Source: Corydoras sp. C115 (lineage: Eukaryota > Chordata > Actinopteri > Siluriformes > Callichthyidae). From it: a stretch of DNA of 64,000 nt. The stretch is taken from the NCBI GenBank assembly GCA_019802505.1, contig JAFMOC010000051.1, forward strand, positions 123,501 through 187,500, in the 5' to 3' direction. The notes beneath the pieces are model-generated. The model ran no database searches. It was not told the origin of the DNA and worked only from the letters and a program-made list of their open reading frames with translations. Positions 22,278 through 36,662 of this stretch are shown here, piece after piece (position 1 is the first letter of the stretch; each line of letters begins with the position of its first letter). The position numbers and the translations under genes are program-made.

Positions 22278-25200
22278 TTATAAACCCAGTACAGATGGAA
22301 ACACAGCTGCACCTGTTAAAATAAACAAAAAAAAAAAAATAAAAAAATAGTAAGAAAAATATAAAATCAGGGACTTTGTATAAAGGACATGTTATAGATA
22401 ATAATAACAACATAATGACTGGTAATAAACATTACATACAGATAAAAGTATATAAAGATTCTGACTGATTACCGAATTCAGAATGGATTCTTTAAACTAT
22501 GATTCACTTAGAATTTGCTGGTTAGCTCGGATTTGCTGATGTCTGGACAATTCAGATTCATATAATGTTGTGACTTGAATCTTTTGGCATAATTCAATTG
22601 AGTCACTCACAAATAACAAGTCATGCTTGTGACCAATTCAGTCAAGTGTAGGTGCGAGTACAGCAGTGCATGTATAAAGTACATTTTGCTCTGGAGGACA
22701 ACAAACAATTCCTTATCTGTATGGCATCAGGTTAAAAAAAAAAAGAAGAAAAAAAGCCCGTACTGCACAGAGACGTGTGTAAGTATCAGCTGTTGAGTCT
22801 CCACTCTGATTGTGAGGTTTGTAAAAAGACAAAAAGAAGAAAGAAAAAACAAATAGAAGGGCAACATTAATGATAAGTAAACGTGAAGTACCTTTGGGGC
22901 TCCCCTGTCCATCTGCAGAATCTGCTTCCGGAACTTTCCAGTCCAGCTTACGTCCCTTTTCGTAAAGTCCCTTTAGCACTTTGCGGAACTCGTCCTGCCC
23001 CCTGCTGCTCAGCTCTAAGTATTTCCTGTACAGCTGCAGGGCGGTGCGTGCGTCCTCGATACTGTCATGGGTCTCGCTCTGAATGTTCAAATCTGGATTA
23101 CAAAAAGCAAATTCAACCAGATGATGCCACAATTTAAACCTCCATGATGCCACATAGATGCCACAAAGCACCAACCAAGGAAATACCAGGCCAAGAAACG
23201 CAGGGAGATCATCCTTTTCCTGGGCATGTGGAAGAGGTAGACTGTGTCGATCACCTGGTCCTTTAAAACCTACATGCAGGACCACAAAGTGCGTTTACAA
23301 CCTTAACACACACACACACACACACACACATATCTAGCAAAATTAAGATGCTTTTATCCACTGACTGTACAAATCTCACCAGAAGGTTAATGACACGGAA
23401 GTCTTTCTGCAAGCCGTGACCGACAAAACGCACGCCGGTGTCGATCAGAAATCTTAATTTGAGATAAGTGGACTTGAGAGTCGTCAAGTGCTTCGAGGAA
23501 ATCTTGGCGTCTAAGTCACCAGGTTTGATGCCGGAGTACTGGGTCAAGTAGTCAACCACCTGAAACAAACAGAAAAAAAAGTTTTCTCGAAAGTTCATTT
23601 AGAGAAAATGTTTCTGAAGAAACAAAAAAAAACTAACATCCGAGTCCAAAACAAGACAACAGGGAAAGATTCGGAAACTACAGTTACAAACCACTGAAGA
23701 CATGTCATTATTTCGTAGTCAGCACCATGTAACATGCGTGCCTTAGTAGGATTGGTAAATAAAAAAAAAAAAAAAAATCTGTTTTTCAAAAATTCTGTGG
23801 TAAATAAACATGTTGTTTATTCACCTGCTCTTGTGTGGAAATGTAGTCATCAATAAAAGGAACCCCCTCATTAGCTCCCTGTCCCCTCACGCAGGTGATA
23901 CGAGCCACAGACATCTGACTGGGCTTGATGGTTGACTTGGTGCCGTCACTGCGTAGCTCCGCCTCCTCCTGCACGACCCCAACGGTGAAGATTAGTACAG
24001 GTTCAAAAGAGACGGGGTTATTAATGTACATTCAGAAAAGCCTTTTCACCTGGTTGAGGGTGACGAATTCTGCATCCAGTCCAACAAGGTCCCCCGTCTG
24101 AGGCATCTCACTGACCATCAAGGGGATGAAGGTGGCATGACTCTTTCTCTGTTTCCGCGCTAAAGAAGCTTCGGTCAGCAGAACGTTGGCTTCAATCGGA
24201 TTCTTAACTGCAGAGACATCAGAGTCTGAGTACAGAGCTATATTTGATCATAAACAATCATACAGGGACACGAGGCACGAAAGCAGATCGTACTGCGCAG
24301 GTCGTATTTCGTGTGGTAGTTCCTCCTGGCGTAGTAAATGATGGCCGGAGCCTTCCAGCTCACATCGAACTGAGCTGCTTCCGTCTGGAAGACAGGAACA
24401 TTCCCTTAAGGACCATTTATACACGTTACATGTATATTAAAATCTTCTCATCTGTACGTTTTTACCTTATCAATGGGTTCAATCAAGAAATCGTTGAAGA
24501 GGTACCACTGCTGATGTGTGACTCCCTGCACATCATCGAAATCGGTCATCAGCAAAACAAACATTATTAACATATCATTTCTCTTAGTTCAGTGTTTCCA
24601 CTCCCCGACACTGAAGCACCACTGATTTGTAAATATGTAATAAATCATGAATACCAAGATAAAATTCCAAACAAAAGAATCTTAAATAAGATGCTTAAGC
24701 CTTAACTGCTCAATGAATAAACACAATAAACTTATTTTTTTAGTTTGTTCACAATCTTCCAAACGTGGTTCTGAGTGAACCTCTCAGCCTGGTGTGCCTG
24801 ACCTCTTTTCTCTGATGGTATGTCTCCCCAACTTTGATATGGGCCACCAGATTTCCCCCTGTACGAGTATCCAGGATGTGAGGGACAGTAACTATTAGAT
24901 CATACACAGCGGCTCCATTCGCCTCTTCCTCTGTACTTAACTAGGAAACAAGAGAACAATATGCATAAATAATAGCATATACTATATATAAAGCAGCCGT
25001 GTCTCCGACAATACATCCTGCCACTCAATCTAAAACCACTGGAGTGTAAAAAAAATAAAAAAATAAAATAAATAAATAAAAACTGAGAATATCCCCGCAT
25101 TGGATGAGTGGGTTTCGGATTTCAAAAATCGAATGGACACACCATCTACATTACAAATGTGTTTAAACTCCTGAATAAACAAAGAAAAGTGAGAGAGTAG

Positions 25201-28200
25201 TCCTAAAACATTTATCTTCTGCTACATGGAGTTGAAACGTGATTTTGGGAGAACAACCCTCGATATACAGCAGAACAGCAAAGGTTACAAATAACCATCT
25301 GTGCATTGATGTTATATCCACACAACACAGGCAGAGACAACAAGTTTGGACCCGCTCACCTCTTCACCCTCAGCCAGGCTGCACACCTCCAGACCATGTG
25401 CTTTACTTATGCCCATTTTAATACTGAAAGGTATCCACATGTGCCTCAGGTCCTCCGTCCGGGTGTCAAAAGTCAAGCCCTCCACACTGTACACCTCATC
25501 CCTGTTCGGATAAACAGAAGTTCCAGTACTCCAACTACAGCAGTACACCATATATAACAACAGTTCACGCAATAACTGCCTTTATGTCTCTCGAAAGAAT
25601 TTATACAATGATTTTAGGGAGTTTGTGTATAATTGTAAAAAGGAGCATTGATACTGAACTCATTAAACAATGGGCTTATGAATAGGAGGCTACAGACTGT
25701 CCAGCTGTGCAAAGCTGAAGGATCTTCATTAACTAAAATACGCTTAAATAATAAAAAAAAAAAAAGACAAATAAGGATAAGTCAAAACCAACTAGATGAC
25801 TTTTAATTCAAGTTCTAAGAAATCTACAATTCTAACAAAAAAAAAACATCGTCACCACCTACAGATGATCCAAATTACAATGGCAGATGTGGTTCTACTA
25901 TATATTTTTATTGCCAAATGTTAAATCTCAACCCTCTGAAGCTGATTCCCTCTGCAGATGGGTGGATTGCGAGCAGGGCCACACTATTTTGAAGCAGGGC
26001 CACACTATTTATGAGAGCATTATTTATAGCCTTAATACTGTTAGCTGAAATTAATTGATTTATGGATCCACTCTCTTCAAATTATGCTTGCTGCAGGTGA
26101 AATCAGATGAGCACATGCTTACTATCCGAGTCCAGACTTTAGACAAAACAAATGCGTCACCCTCTGACTCTTGACCACCTGCAAACATTTAAATCTTTAA
26201 ACCTGAACAATAAAATGATACTGTAAAGCTGGCACTTACTCTATACACCACTCTGTAGGGAGGGGCTCTTTCGGCTTGGGAGGTTCCGTTGCTTCCTTTT
26301 TCAGGGCTTTATTGAATGCATACTGCAAAAAAAAGACTATCTCACTATACTATACATGTTAAAAAGATTTCCAGACATTTTGCTTTAGTCATTAAGGTGG
26401 ACTGGTGTGGGAACAGACCTCTGCTTGAGTTTTCCAGAATTCAGCCTCTTTAACGCTGTTCACCTCACAGTTTATCACCAGCACATCTGGCAAACAGCGG
26501 ATATTCCGCGTCTGCACCTGCACAATTGTGCACCCATCAGTTTTTTATTAGTTGGTATTAAAGGTACATAGCGAAGAAAATAAACAAATGGAATAGAATA
26601 GCATTCAATAGAATAGAATAGAATAGAATAGAATTCAACTTTATTGTCATTGCTCATTATAAACAACGAAATGCAGTTTGCATCCATCCAGAAGATATAT
26701 AAGATATAAGATATATATATATTACAAAGTGGTAATTATAATATTTTTAATATTCCTATTAAAAAATAGGAAACTGGACTTACTGTAGGTTGATATTTTT
26801 CACAGTTATCACACCAGGCCTGGGTGCTCTGCTCCAGACAGATGCTCCGCTTCAGAATGTCAGCAAACTCATATTCTGGGAACTTTTCTATTAAAAACAT
26901 TTCTTTAGTTACTACAGTGTAATAAATCTTTTATATTTTTCTTTAATAAAAGGTGGAGATTAATGTTCAGTTTTGTGGTTTTTTTTTTTTTACCATGTGA
27001 GCATTTCTTTCTCTTTCTTATACTACAGTGTGGATCATACAGTGTGTGGTTACCGAGGGAGTTGTGTTCTGGGTACTGCATGGTGAAGAGCAAAGTGAGA
27101 GACGAGCGCACTGTCTCTTTTCCACAGCGACAGAGACTGCTGTTCTCCACCTCGCATCCGAACAACCTGCCGATCACGGACTCACCCGAGGAACTTACTG
27201 AACTGCACACACACACACACCACAAACACACATAAAAAAACAATGCATTTTTTGCTGAGATTGCCAGATTGTAAACAGTATCCTAAATGATCATGTTCTA
27301 GGATTTTTACATAATGCACATATAATGCAGTATTAAATGTGACACAGCAGCATTAATTATAATTGTTCATTAATTATATTAACAATTGTTTTATCAATTA
27401 TATGAATTATTATTGCTCAATTATCATTATCAGCTCGTTACATATCATTTTGGCCGCAACCACAGATAACACGATCAGATATCTCTGGCTCCCCCTAGTG
27501 TTCCAAATACATTGTGCAAGGATCCACCAACAGAATTTAAACAACCCTTCAAAAAAAAAAAAAAAAAAAAAGTCTGACAGATCATCAATCATTGTTCAGC
27601 ACACATGGCAGGCAGCCTCTCTCCCCCACACATGCTCTGTTGAGCTCAGTCAATAGGACTCTGGGGGCAGGGCTGGAGGACAATGAATTGGGAGAAGAAA
27701 GGACCTAGAACAAGGGTATTCAAACTTTTCCTCTTGAGACCCCCTCTCCAGTTTTTTTTGAGAACTTGTGTTCATCCTTAACAAAAACAAATATGTCAAT
27801 ACGCACCTTCCTGCAGCCTGTCAATTAAAAAAAAACTGGAAAAAAATCATCCAATTTGTTCAAAACCTTTATTTTAACTGGAAAACAAAGTGAAATTAAA
27901 TGCAGCACTGTGGTCAGTTGATCCTAAATCACTGATCCAACACATTACACATTTGACTTTCACACGTCCCAAAACATGGTGTGTCTCTCACCTGCTGGTT
28001 CCTCTATAGGCCTGAGGACCCTCCTGCTCCTGGGTCTCCTGGTGAAGCTGTGTAAGAATGAAGCAGTTCCAGCTCTGGATTAATCGGCCCAATCGCACCT
28101 TCCCCGTCTGTTCGTCCGAGTCCGCCAAGATCAGGCCGAGCGCGGATGCCTCGGGGATGGTCCGGAACGCCCGCAGGAAATTACTGGCCTGGAGTGAGAT

Positions 28201-31200
28201 GAGTTTTGTTTCATCACCACAAGGACCGTTTGATTTTTAACAAGCTCTCAACACTGTGACAAATCTTCTAGATCAGATCAGATAAAACCATGCATCACTG
28301 ATGATGTCACTGTAGTGGCGTGTACCTGGCAGGGGTCTCCTCTGCTGAGATCCAGCATGTGGAAAAGAAATCCAAGCTCACAGGCCAAACAGAACTCCTT
28401 CTGACAGAAGTGATTCTGAACCAGGCATCTGATCGGCTCGAGGAAATACAGCACCTTAAATGCGGTTGAGAATGAGAATTTATATCATTATTTATATTCA
28501 TTCATTCATTATCTTCCGCTTTATCCTCTATTAGGGTCGCGGTGGGGTTCCCCATGCCCATCCAGGGGAGAACGTCTCGGGTGCTGGGCAGATAGACCCA
28601 GGACAGGGCGCCAATCTATCGCTGGGCACACACTCACTCACACAGACACACTCTATATGGGGCAATTTGGAGAATTCAATTGACTTGATCCATGTTTTTG
28701 GACTGTGGGAGGAAACCGGAGTACCTGGAGGAAACCCACGCGGACACGGGGAGAACATGGAAACTCCACCCAGATGGGGATTCGAACCGGGAATCCCTAG
28801 CACTGAGAGGCGAACGTGCTAAACCACTAAGCCACCGTGCCTCATTATTTATAACTTATATAATTATCTACGTTGGTATACTCACCTGTATCATGCAGTT
28901 ACAGTACGCGTTGGGTATGTGAGGCTCCAAACCAGCAAAAAGGGTTCTGTTATAATGCTTAAAGTCAAAGTCTTCCAAGCCCAGTTTGGAATATTTGATG
29001 GTGACCTGTGGGAAGTAAAGTATTAACTATTATATAAATCATTGCTTTAAAATATCACTTTATTCCTAAATGCACTGTAAACTTTAATTAAACTATAATT
29101 TCACTGCTGTCTGTACCGTGCATAACTACGCATGTGACCAATAAACCTGATTTGATTAGATTTAATTAAACTGAAAAAAGAGTCGCATTTGTTGGCTTAT
29201 TTTATAAGGTCCACATATTATACAGATGGACTTTTTTTAGTTCTAGAATTACACACAGCAGTCCATCTGTTACTCTCCATACTTTGTTTTTGGTTCCTGT
29301 ATTGTGTCCTCTAGTGGTCAGCTCCCTCATATAGCCACCACAAAGCAGGTATTATTTGTTGTGGCTGATGATTGTCAGCAGTGCAGTTACCTTGGCATGG
29401 TGGTGGTGGTGGTGGTGTGCTACAAACACCTTAGTGTCACTGCTGGCCTAAAAATAGGCAACCAAACAAAAAGGACTAGCCACCAGCATCCGCTCGCACT
29501 AACTGTGTAGCAACAGATGAGCACACCAAGAGCAATCTGTCCTGTTTAATCAGATTCGAGTGCAGAGCAGTGTGTGAAATCTGAATACCAATCTTGAAAC
29601 TGATGGCTTACAATTATTGCGGTTGTAACCTCCCAAATTAGTTACTTATTATGTCATGTGTTTAAATATGACATTGCTCTCAGTAGCTGGCACAAATGCT
29701 TCCAATGTAGGTTAAGAAATCCCAAGTAAGCAACACATGGAGAGGAGAGGAAAAATAAAACGATTCCCAGCTCCAGCAGATACCTTCCTGTACTTCTTTG
29801 GCACCATGTAAAGATGAGGTTCTTCGTCTCGTCCAATCGGAGACTCTGGAACCTGGTTATAGCTGTCATACTCAAGCTCCGTCTCCTTTATCTTATAAGG
29901 CACCTGCAAATATGGCCACAATGGATTTCTTGTAAAAAAAAAAAATTAAATAAATAAAAATAAAAATCCCTCATAGCAGCTCACAGTGTATTTATTGGCA
30001 GGTAGCCTAGATTCAGTGTGTGTGTACATATTAATAAGCTTATTAAAACACAGATTTCACTGATTAATGTATACTTGCTTGATTATTAGAAAGCAGCTGA
30101 GCAGTTTGCTTAACATATGGACAGATGAAGACTCTTTTGTGTAAAGCATTGTTCACCTCATGTCTATGCAGGTTTCCTTCCATGCTGGTTCGTGTCATAT
30201 GAACAGATGATATAAAACCGAGCCACGGTGTAAATGTGTATGCAAATTTGTGAGTCTGCCCTTTAATGGCCTGCGACCTATCCAGGGTGTTTCCCTGCAT
30301 TCTACACCAGAAATGCTGTGTTAACTTCCAGGATACCCTGCTAATCTGATTCTTGATATTACAAAGATCATGACTAGTTCTGTCCACTCTTTCCCTGCAA
30401 CTGACTGCTAATGCACATTGAGTCACGATAAGAAAGGAGATAAGCATTAAAGCTCAGCCTCTAACAATAACACAGAGCACGAGGTGACTGTGCAGCCAGT
30501 ATCGCCAGACACAGTGAGTAATATACCTGATTTCTGGGGCGTGTGCGAGGGTTTGGTGCATATCCAATAAACCCTACTCTCTTCATTGTTCTTAGAATTT
30601 CCGGGTCCACTGGAGGTGCATGTCTGTAACAGAGGCAGAATCAGTAAACTCATAGCACAAGGAATGCAAATGGAATATTAGTTCACATAGGTTAAAAAAA
30701 AAAAACATGTTTTAATATCTGACTTTTCAACAAATGACCACAAGCATCGCATAATCCCAGTGACTTAAAAATAACATGTATAAGGAGTAAACTGCCCATC
30801 CATACCTAACACTATAAGATAAGAAAAGTATTACATAATAAGTTACATAAGTGTAAGCATTCAGCAAATTATGATACAGTAATAATAATTACTGAGAGCT
30901 TGGACATCTGTAAGTGAATAATACCTGGGACTGGGAGTGACCAGATTGCTGGGCCAGTCAGAAAGCAGCGGCTCTGTGCAGGTGAGAGGCATGGGCACTA
31001 GTGAAAGAGGCACCAGTTCGTGGTTCCAGTCCAGCTGGGAGAGTGAGTCCACGAGGCACGGCAGGGCCAGCTCCGTTTCCCTGGAGTAGTCATTAAAGGA
31101 AACATCAGGCGCACTGGACCAGAGATGCACGCAGCCTTCGGAGTCTCCGAAAGCAAGCGCTTGTTTGCTGCTGGACACCTCAAAGCTCATAAGCAGCTGG

Positions 31201-34200
31201 CCCACGGTGTTGACCTGGAAAATGTCAGCCAGACTGGCCAAGCCAGTGGGCTCGCAGAACTGGCACTGACCTGTAAGAGGAGCAAGCAGGCTATTAGACC
31301 TATTAAATTCATCCATCCATCATCTTCCTCTTAATCCTCTACTAAGCTCCATGCCCATCCAGGGGACAACGTTTTGAGCGCTGGGCAGATACACCCAGGA
31401 CAGGGCGCCAATCCAGTGCTGGGCAAACTCATTCACGCAGACACACACACTATATGGGGCAATTTGGAGCATTCAATTGAACTTAAGCCATGACTTTGGA
31501 CTGTGGGAGGAAACCGGAGAACCTGGAGGAAACCCACCTGGACATGGGGAGAACATGCAAACTCCACCCGGATTAGGATTCAAACCGGGAATCCCCAGTG
31601 CTGAGAGGAGAACGTGCTAAACCACTAAGCCACCGAATAAATTGTTTATTTAAATATATTTTTTAATGTGTATTATCTATGTGTGCAGCTTTGGGCCACA
31701 GTGCAGGGATTTGAGACCAAAAAGGTTCCCACAGCATAAGAATTATATGAAACTAACCTGCAAGTGACGCCATGAGTGGTTATTGTGTTTGAATATCTGC
31801 TAAACGAAGACATTTAACATAATTTACATGGGCGTACGTGTTGTATGTGTAAATGGGGGAAGATGTACCAGACTGGGAGATGATGGCCAGTCGGGAGGTG
31901 TAGGTGGGGATGAAGCGGAGGAACAGTGGGTCCACGTGCACCTGCAGCGGGGTCACCGCGCGCATCATCCGCAGGTCATACACCATCAGAAAACGGTCGC
32001 ACGACAGACCGTTAAGACCTCGACTCGAAAAGCCACAGGCCGCCAGCAGGTTGCCGTGAACGTCGAAATCAGACAGGCTGCCCGAAAAGGCGTCAAACTC
32101 GTGCTCCATTTTAAAGGTGCGTATATCTCGCAAAGAAACCTGTCACATTACAGGAGAGATCAGAGACACGGGTGTGAGACCAAACTACAGACATGGAAAG
32201 GATTCTACTGTTATTACTAAAGACAATCATTATAAATTACATGAGACAGACAACTGAAGTCATGCTGCTCTATTATCCTCTATCATCAGAGACTCTATCA
32301 TTCTCATTACGCCCATATTTGTAAAGTTCTTTTCAATGGCCTGGCTCTCATCTTCCCCATTATTTCAAGTCTCTGTAAAGGACACTTAAGTTCTTCAACA
32401 CCAAACTCACCCAACTATTACTTAATAAACCTTGTGTACTGGAACAGAAATGGCCCTTCCCAAACTGTTCTTACAAATCTAAAAGCATGAATTGTCACTT
32501 TATTTTATACACCAACTGAATTCAGTTCTTTTGTTCATTTTCACTGTTTATTTGTAGACCACACTGGGCTTAGAAATTAAAAGTCCAATGTCCTGGTCAA
32601 TTAGTATAAGAACACTTGGGAGGGAGACCCTTAATTCCAGAATAAATGCACACACGTTGTTCCTGCGACATTTTTCTCTCACCTTTCCTGACGTGTGTCC
32701 ACAAAAGAAGAAGCGATTGGATTGCCTCATGATCGCAACGCCAGGAACCTCCACAGTGAACTGCAGCCAAACAGAGATCCCCAAATGATATCATGAATGC
32801 AAGACACAAATAAATGTGGACGGGAAAAGCATGACAGAAAACTTATAACAAGCCAGATTGATTTTCTAAAGCAAAATAAAAATGACCTTATCACTACACC
32901 TTTAATATTTTACACTGAGCAAAACAGACACAACGTGAAGACGACCACTTCACATGTGCTTCTCATGTGATGTTCTTAACGTATGTTTCTAAGCCGGGAT
33001 TTTTGAGCTATGTGGCAGAAGCACTAACCGCTGTGCCTCTATGCTTCCCAAATAATGTAATCTGTCTTTAATGTTCCTGAACGAAAAATCGTGGGACAGA
33101 CTGTGAGAAGTCAGAAAACACACTCAAGACTATGGACAGCATTTGAACATCACACACAGTGTTGTCCTGCGGTGAAGTCTGAAGCTCAAATCAGGGAAAT
33201 TCAATGACAAAAGATAAGATTTGAATTCTTGATATAAAAGTAAAACACGCATGACTAAGCATGACGTTCATCGGGCTTTTTCTAAACAATTAGTCAGCAT
33301 TTGGTAATCTGCAAGTTTGCTCAGTCAGAAAGTTTGACTTTTACATTTACAGAAATCAAAGAGTAAAGCTTCAAAGAGAAAGTTACTTACTAATTTTCTG
33401 ACTAGTGGTTTGTTGTGAGGTTGTAAGGTAATGACAAAACCATTCACTCACTGGAGACTTTATTAGTGCCTACAGGACCTCAGGCTTTTTTGGCTAGTGG
33501 ATGGTTCTCAGCCCAGCAGTGGCAGCGGAGTGCTTAAAGATTCCCTCTGCACTACACTGCTGCATCTGATCCAACATGTACATTCTAATGCACTACTAAT
33601 ACTAATGCAAGACATCAGATACTAATTCACAGGTAAAGATTACAGTTAGTACATGAGAGTGTAATCATACTTTCTGTGTTTCCTGCACAGTGTTGAGGTC
33701 CAGCTCAGTCACATAGTTTTGCAGTCCTCCCAGCAGCAGCGTGTTGTTGTCAGTGAGCAGCAAACTGTGCATGTCAGCTGCTTCCTCCATCCTGGGACAA
33801 AGCAACATAAAAACACTTGGTTCCTCAACAATATGCAATATACTTTTACTTTACATTCATATTTGACCCAAGAAAGGAATATAAAATAGTATAGGACAGT
33901 CCTAACCCCCTTGGCTTTGTAAATATCATGGGTCAGAGGAGAAACGTTGGGTAGAATCCAAAAAACAATAACCTGCTTCTTATTATTTAACATTTAATGA
34001 CTAGATCTGGATTTTTGAGACACTTGAAACCATGTTTAATAAACACCAATAATACAAAATATACAGGTCGATGTGGGTGGCTGTGAAAAGCACTCAAAAT
34101 TTTAGTTGCAATGCCGTGCAGCTCTGAGTTCATGCACATCTGTGCCACTGCTGCACTAAAAATAGTCCGTCAATAAACACTATCTACTTAGTTGTGAAAC

Positions 34201-35294
34201 TTACGGGTAGTCAAACATGATGAGGCCTCCACGAGTCAGACACTTGAGGTTATTCTTGGTGAGAAACAGCACTCCTGTGTCCATGCTCTGAATGTGCCGA
34301 ATGTCATCAGCCATGTGCACCTGAAAGGACGAATAGCGTCCCATGGTGGGGCCAAAAAATGAGCTTGCATGTCCCTGTGATTGCAGAAAACACAATATAC
34401 ATGCACTGAATAAGGGAAGTGGCCCATGAGAGGAAAATGCATTATCTTTCATCTACATATTTAAACTGACTCTGTTATCAGTAACCTAATATGCAGAAGT
34501 GTCACATTGAATCCTAAATTGACCCTCTAGCTACTTGCACAGTGGGTTACAGTACTGCCCTCTCTTTTTTATTAATGAAAAAATGTGTGCATGATGGAGT
34601 GCCATCTTTTATTACATTCACCTCCCCTAAATAAATACTGCACATGCATTGCATCTAAGACATAGTGAAGCAACTGGGCTGTTTCCTGAGTGACCTGCTC
34701 CCATACAAATAAGAGACCCTTACACTTCAGTATTAAAAGAACAATAATTTGTACTTTCAAGTAATTGTATGAGACAGGTCAAAATACTACATTTAATTTC
34801 TTTTTTTGTGGAGAGATGTAATTTTAGATAATTTTAACCCTAATAAATACTAGTCTACAATTTTATGTTGTTCCTTATACCCTGTGCAGCACAGTTTATT
34901 CTATATATCTATGTGTTTCAGTCATTTTAATGTCGATATATAAACACATTTGTTTAAAACACACTTTGTGTGTGGTTCTTGCTAAACAACATTTGATATA
35001 TAACTCCTAGGTGAACTTAATTACTCTGTGATTTCCGATCCAGAGCAGCTCTTCATGCAGGTCGAAGTGGGTTGCTGTGACTGGCACTCCAACTTCAGCA
35101 GCAACGCTGTGCAGCTCTGAGTACATGCCCTCGAGTATGTGTACCGAATCAGACACAGGCACTGCCATGCCACCAGGATCCATCTCCACAGCCTGCAGGT
35201 GGTCCAAGGTGGAGTCCAGTCCGGGCTCCAGACCTCCATGCAGGGTAGCTGCGTATTCCCCCAGCCCCGGATCCAGACCATCATAGTTCATCAT
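22278..35294 (-). CDS. pan2: PAN2 poly(A)-specific deadenylase catalytic subunit
   Basis: Twenty-five coding exons join to 1215 aa (human 1202): 35025-35294, 34205-34374, 33671-33791, 32683-32760, 31869-32139, 30925-31270, 30527-30623, 29784-29903, 28886-29005, 28326-28454, 27992-28188, 26994-27193, 26784-26887, 26419-26517, 26240-26322, 25360-25501, 24803-24940, 24466-24525, 24294-24384, 24050-24207, 23825-23968, 23380-23559, 23176-23269, 22892-23092 and 22278-22312. With PAN3, PAN2 starts mRNA poly(A) shortening in the cytoplasm. Order: WD40 region about 1-420, PAN3-binding linker, inactive ubiquitin-hydrolase-like domain about 490-900, DEDDh exonuclease about 985-1170. Catalytic residues are visible: D990 and E992 in GLDAEF, D1099 in GHGLQKDF, H1146 and D1151 in THDSIEDA. 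ATG occurs twice in tandem; the second (35291) matches the human start. Confidence 0.97.
26590..26690 (-). mobile_element. L2-type LINE 3' tail remnant in a pan2 intron
   Basis: On the minus strand the sequence runs AATGACAATAAAGTTGAATT into (TTCTA)n. The larger L2 remnant at 47.85 kb ends the same way (AATGACAATAAAGG then TTCTA repeats). Confidence 0.6.
28497..28841 (-). repeat. V-SINE copy 9 (pan2 intron) with perfect target-site duplication
   Basis: Flanked by identical TCATTATTTATA at 28485-28496 and 28842-28853. It makes up most of the 431 bp intron between pan2 exons 9 and 10. Confidence 0.96.
29214..29460. repeat. Teleost interspersed repeat (CAGATGGACTTT family)
   Basis: Contains TACAGATGGACTTT, its inverse AGTCCATCTGTTA, CCACAAAGCAGGTATTATTTG and a (GGT)n-like tract. 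The 50.27-50.63 kb element shares these blocks in part. This resembles a palindromic DNA-transposon-like repeat common in otophysan fish; the class is not proven. Confidence 0.5.
31317..31638 (-). repeat. V-SINE copy 10 (pan2 intron), diverged
   Basis: All modules are present but with many substitutions (for example CAACGTTTTGAGCGCTGGGC). An older copy between pan2 exons 5 and 6. Confidence 0.88.
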
Positions 35295-36440
35295 TGGGAC
35301 GGTGCTGCTGAGGACAGAAGAAATAGGAACTAATGTAAATAAAACAGAAAGATATTCATTCATTCATTATCTTCCGCTTTATCCTCTATTAGGGTCGCGG
35401 TGGGGTTCCCCATGCCCATCCAGGGGAGAACATCTCAGGCGTTGGGCAGATACACCCAGGACAGGGTGCCAATCTATCGCTGGGCACACACTCACTCACA
35501 CAGACACACTCTATATGGGGCAATTTTAAGAATTCAATTGACTTGATCCATGTTTTTGGACTGTGGGAGGAAACCGGAGAACCCGGAGGAAACCCACGCA
35601 GACCCACGGGGAGAACATGGAAACTCCACCCAGATGGGGATTCGAACCGGGAATCCCTAGAGCTGAGAGGAGAACGTGCTAAACCACTAAGCCACCGTGC
35701 CGCCCAGAAAGATATTACATTACATATCTATTATAACCACAAAACCAAAATATATAAACTCACATAAGTAAATCGCATGCTTAGAAAGTTAACTTAAAAA
35801 AAAACTGCAATCCACAATAAACAATAAGATGTTTAGCCTTTTTAAAATTAAAATTAAATACATTATTCCAGAAAACAGCTGTGAGCTGCAAATTTTTTTT
35901 TTTTTTTTTACATTTAGTCATTTAATAACTTTTTTATAAATAAATTAGTAATTTAATAACAAATTGAAGCGTAATCTACATTTTGGTATTTAAATTGGTA
36001 GAGACACCATTAAAACCTTTTTATTTTATTTTATATGCTACATTTCGCTGGATGATCAATGAGCATCATTAGCACGTTAGCTATCATGTTCTGAAGTCAG
36101 AACCACTAACAAAGCAGAACGAATGCGCCAAAATTCCCATTTCGTTATTTAATTGTCTTCGGTAAAGAAATATATTTAATATAGAACAAACACAGAAACG
36201 AAATGATCATACTCCCACAAAACAGGTTAGCAGGTTAGCCTCGTTGCTACATGTACATCCCTTATCATTCAAAACAATAACACGTTGAGGCCGCATGTCA
36301 AAGAGAGACCTGCTGCCTATAAAAACGCACTACTGAGGGCACTAAAGCGAGGCCTTCTACCTGTATTAGTGCACTCTATTAAAAAAAAGCGTGTTTTTGG
36401 ACACAGTCTCAATTGTACGGTTTTATAGCAAGTTTAAAAT
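35295..36440 (-). promoter_or_regulatory. pan2: pan2 5' region
   Basis: An acceptor (CCTCAG) lies about 10 bp before the pan2 ATG, so the first exon is non-coding and should lie upstream, probably near 36.2-36.4 kb. That stretch contains TATAAAAACGCACTACTGAGG and AGTGCACTCTA, resembling the teleost repeat near 9.4 kb. The rest (35717-36200) is AT-rich without coding signal. Confidence 0.35.
35357..35704 (-). repeat. V-SINE copy 11 (pan2 5' intron) with perfect target-site duplication
   Basis: Full length. CAGAAAGATATT is present on both sides (35345-35356 and 35705-35716). Confidence 0.96.
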
Positions 36441-36560
36441 GTTTTTTTTTATATGTTTTGTTTGATATATTTTAATATGTTTTGTTTGATATATTTTAAT
36501 ATGTTTTGTTTGATATATTTTAATATGTTTTGTTTGATATATTTTAATATTTTTCAATTG
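36437..36560. repeat. Short tandem repeat, 24 bp unit, about 4 copies
   Basis: Unit ATGTTTTGTTTGATAT followed by ATTTTAAT, repeated with almost no variation. AT-rich minisatellite upstream of pan2. Confidence 0.95.
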
Positions 36561-36662
36561 TTTTCTAAATGGTTGAATTTAGCTTTTGATAATGGAATAA
36601 TATTTTTTTATGTTAAAGCAATAGGTTCTAACGTTACTAAACAAACTGAACGAATAGAAAGT

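Noticed and set aside
22713..23285. A single 190-codon pan2 ORF read straight through 22713-23285
   Set aside because: It merges two exons and two introns. Splice borders at 22892, 23092 and 23176 restore the conserved PAN2 sequence.
26994..27197. pan2 exon 12 starting at 27197 and exon 13 at 26882
   Set aside because: Those acceptors give a stop or wrong phase. Using 27193 and 26887 keeps the frame and the conserved residues.
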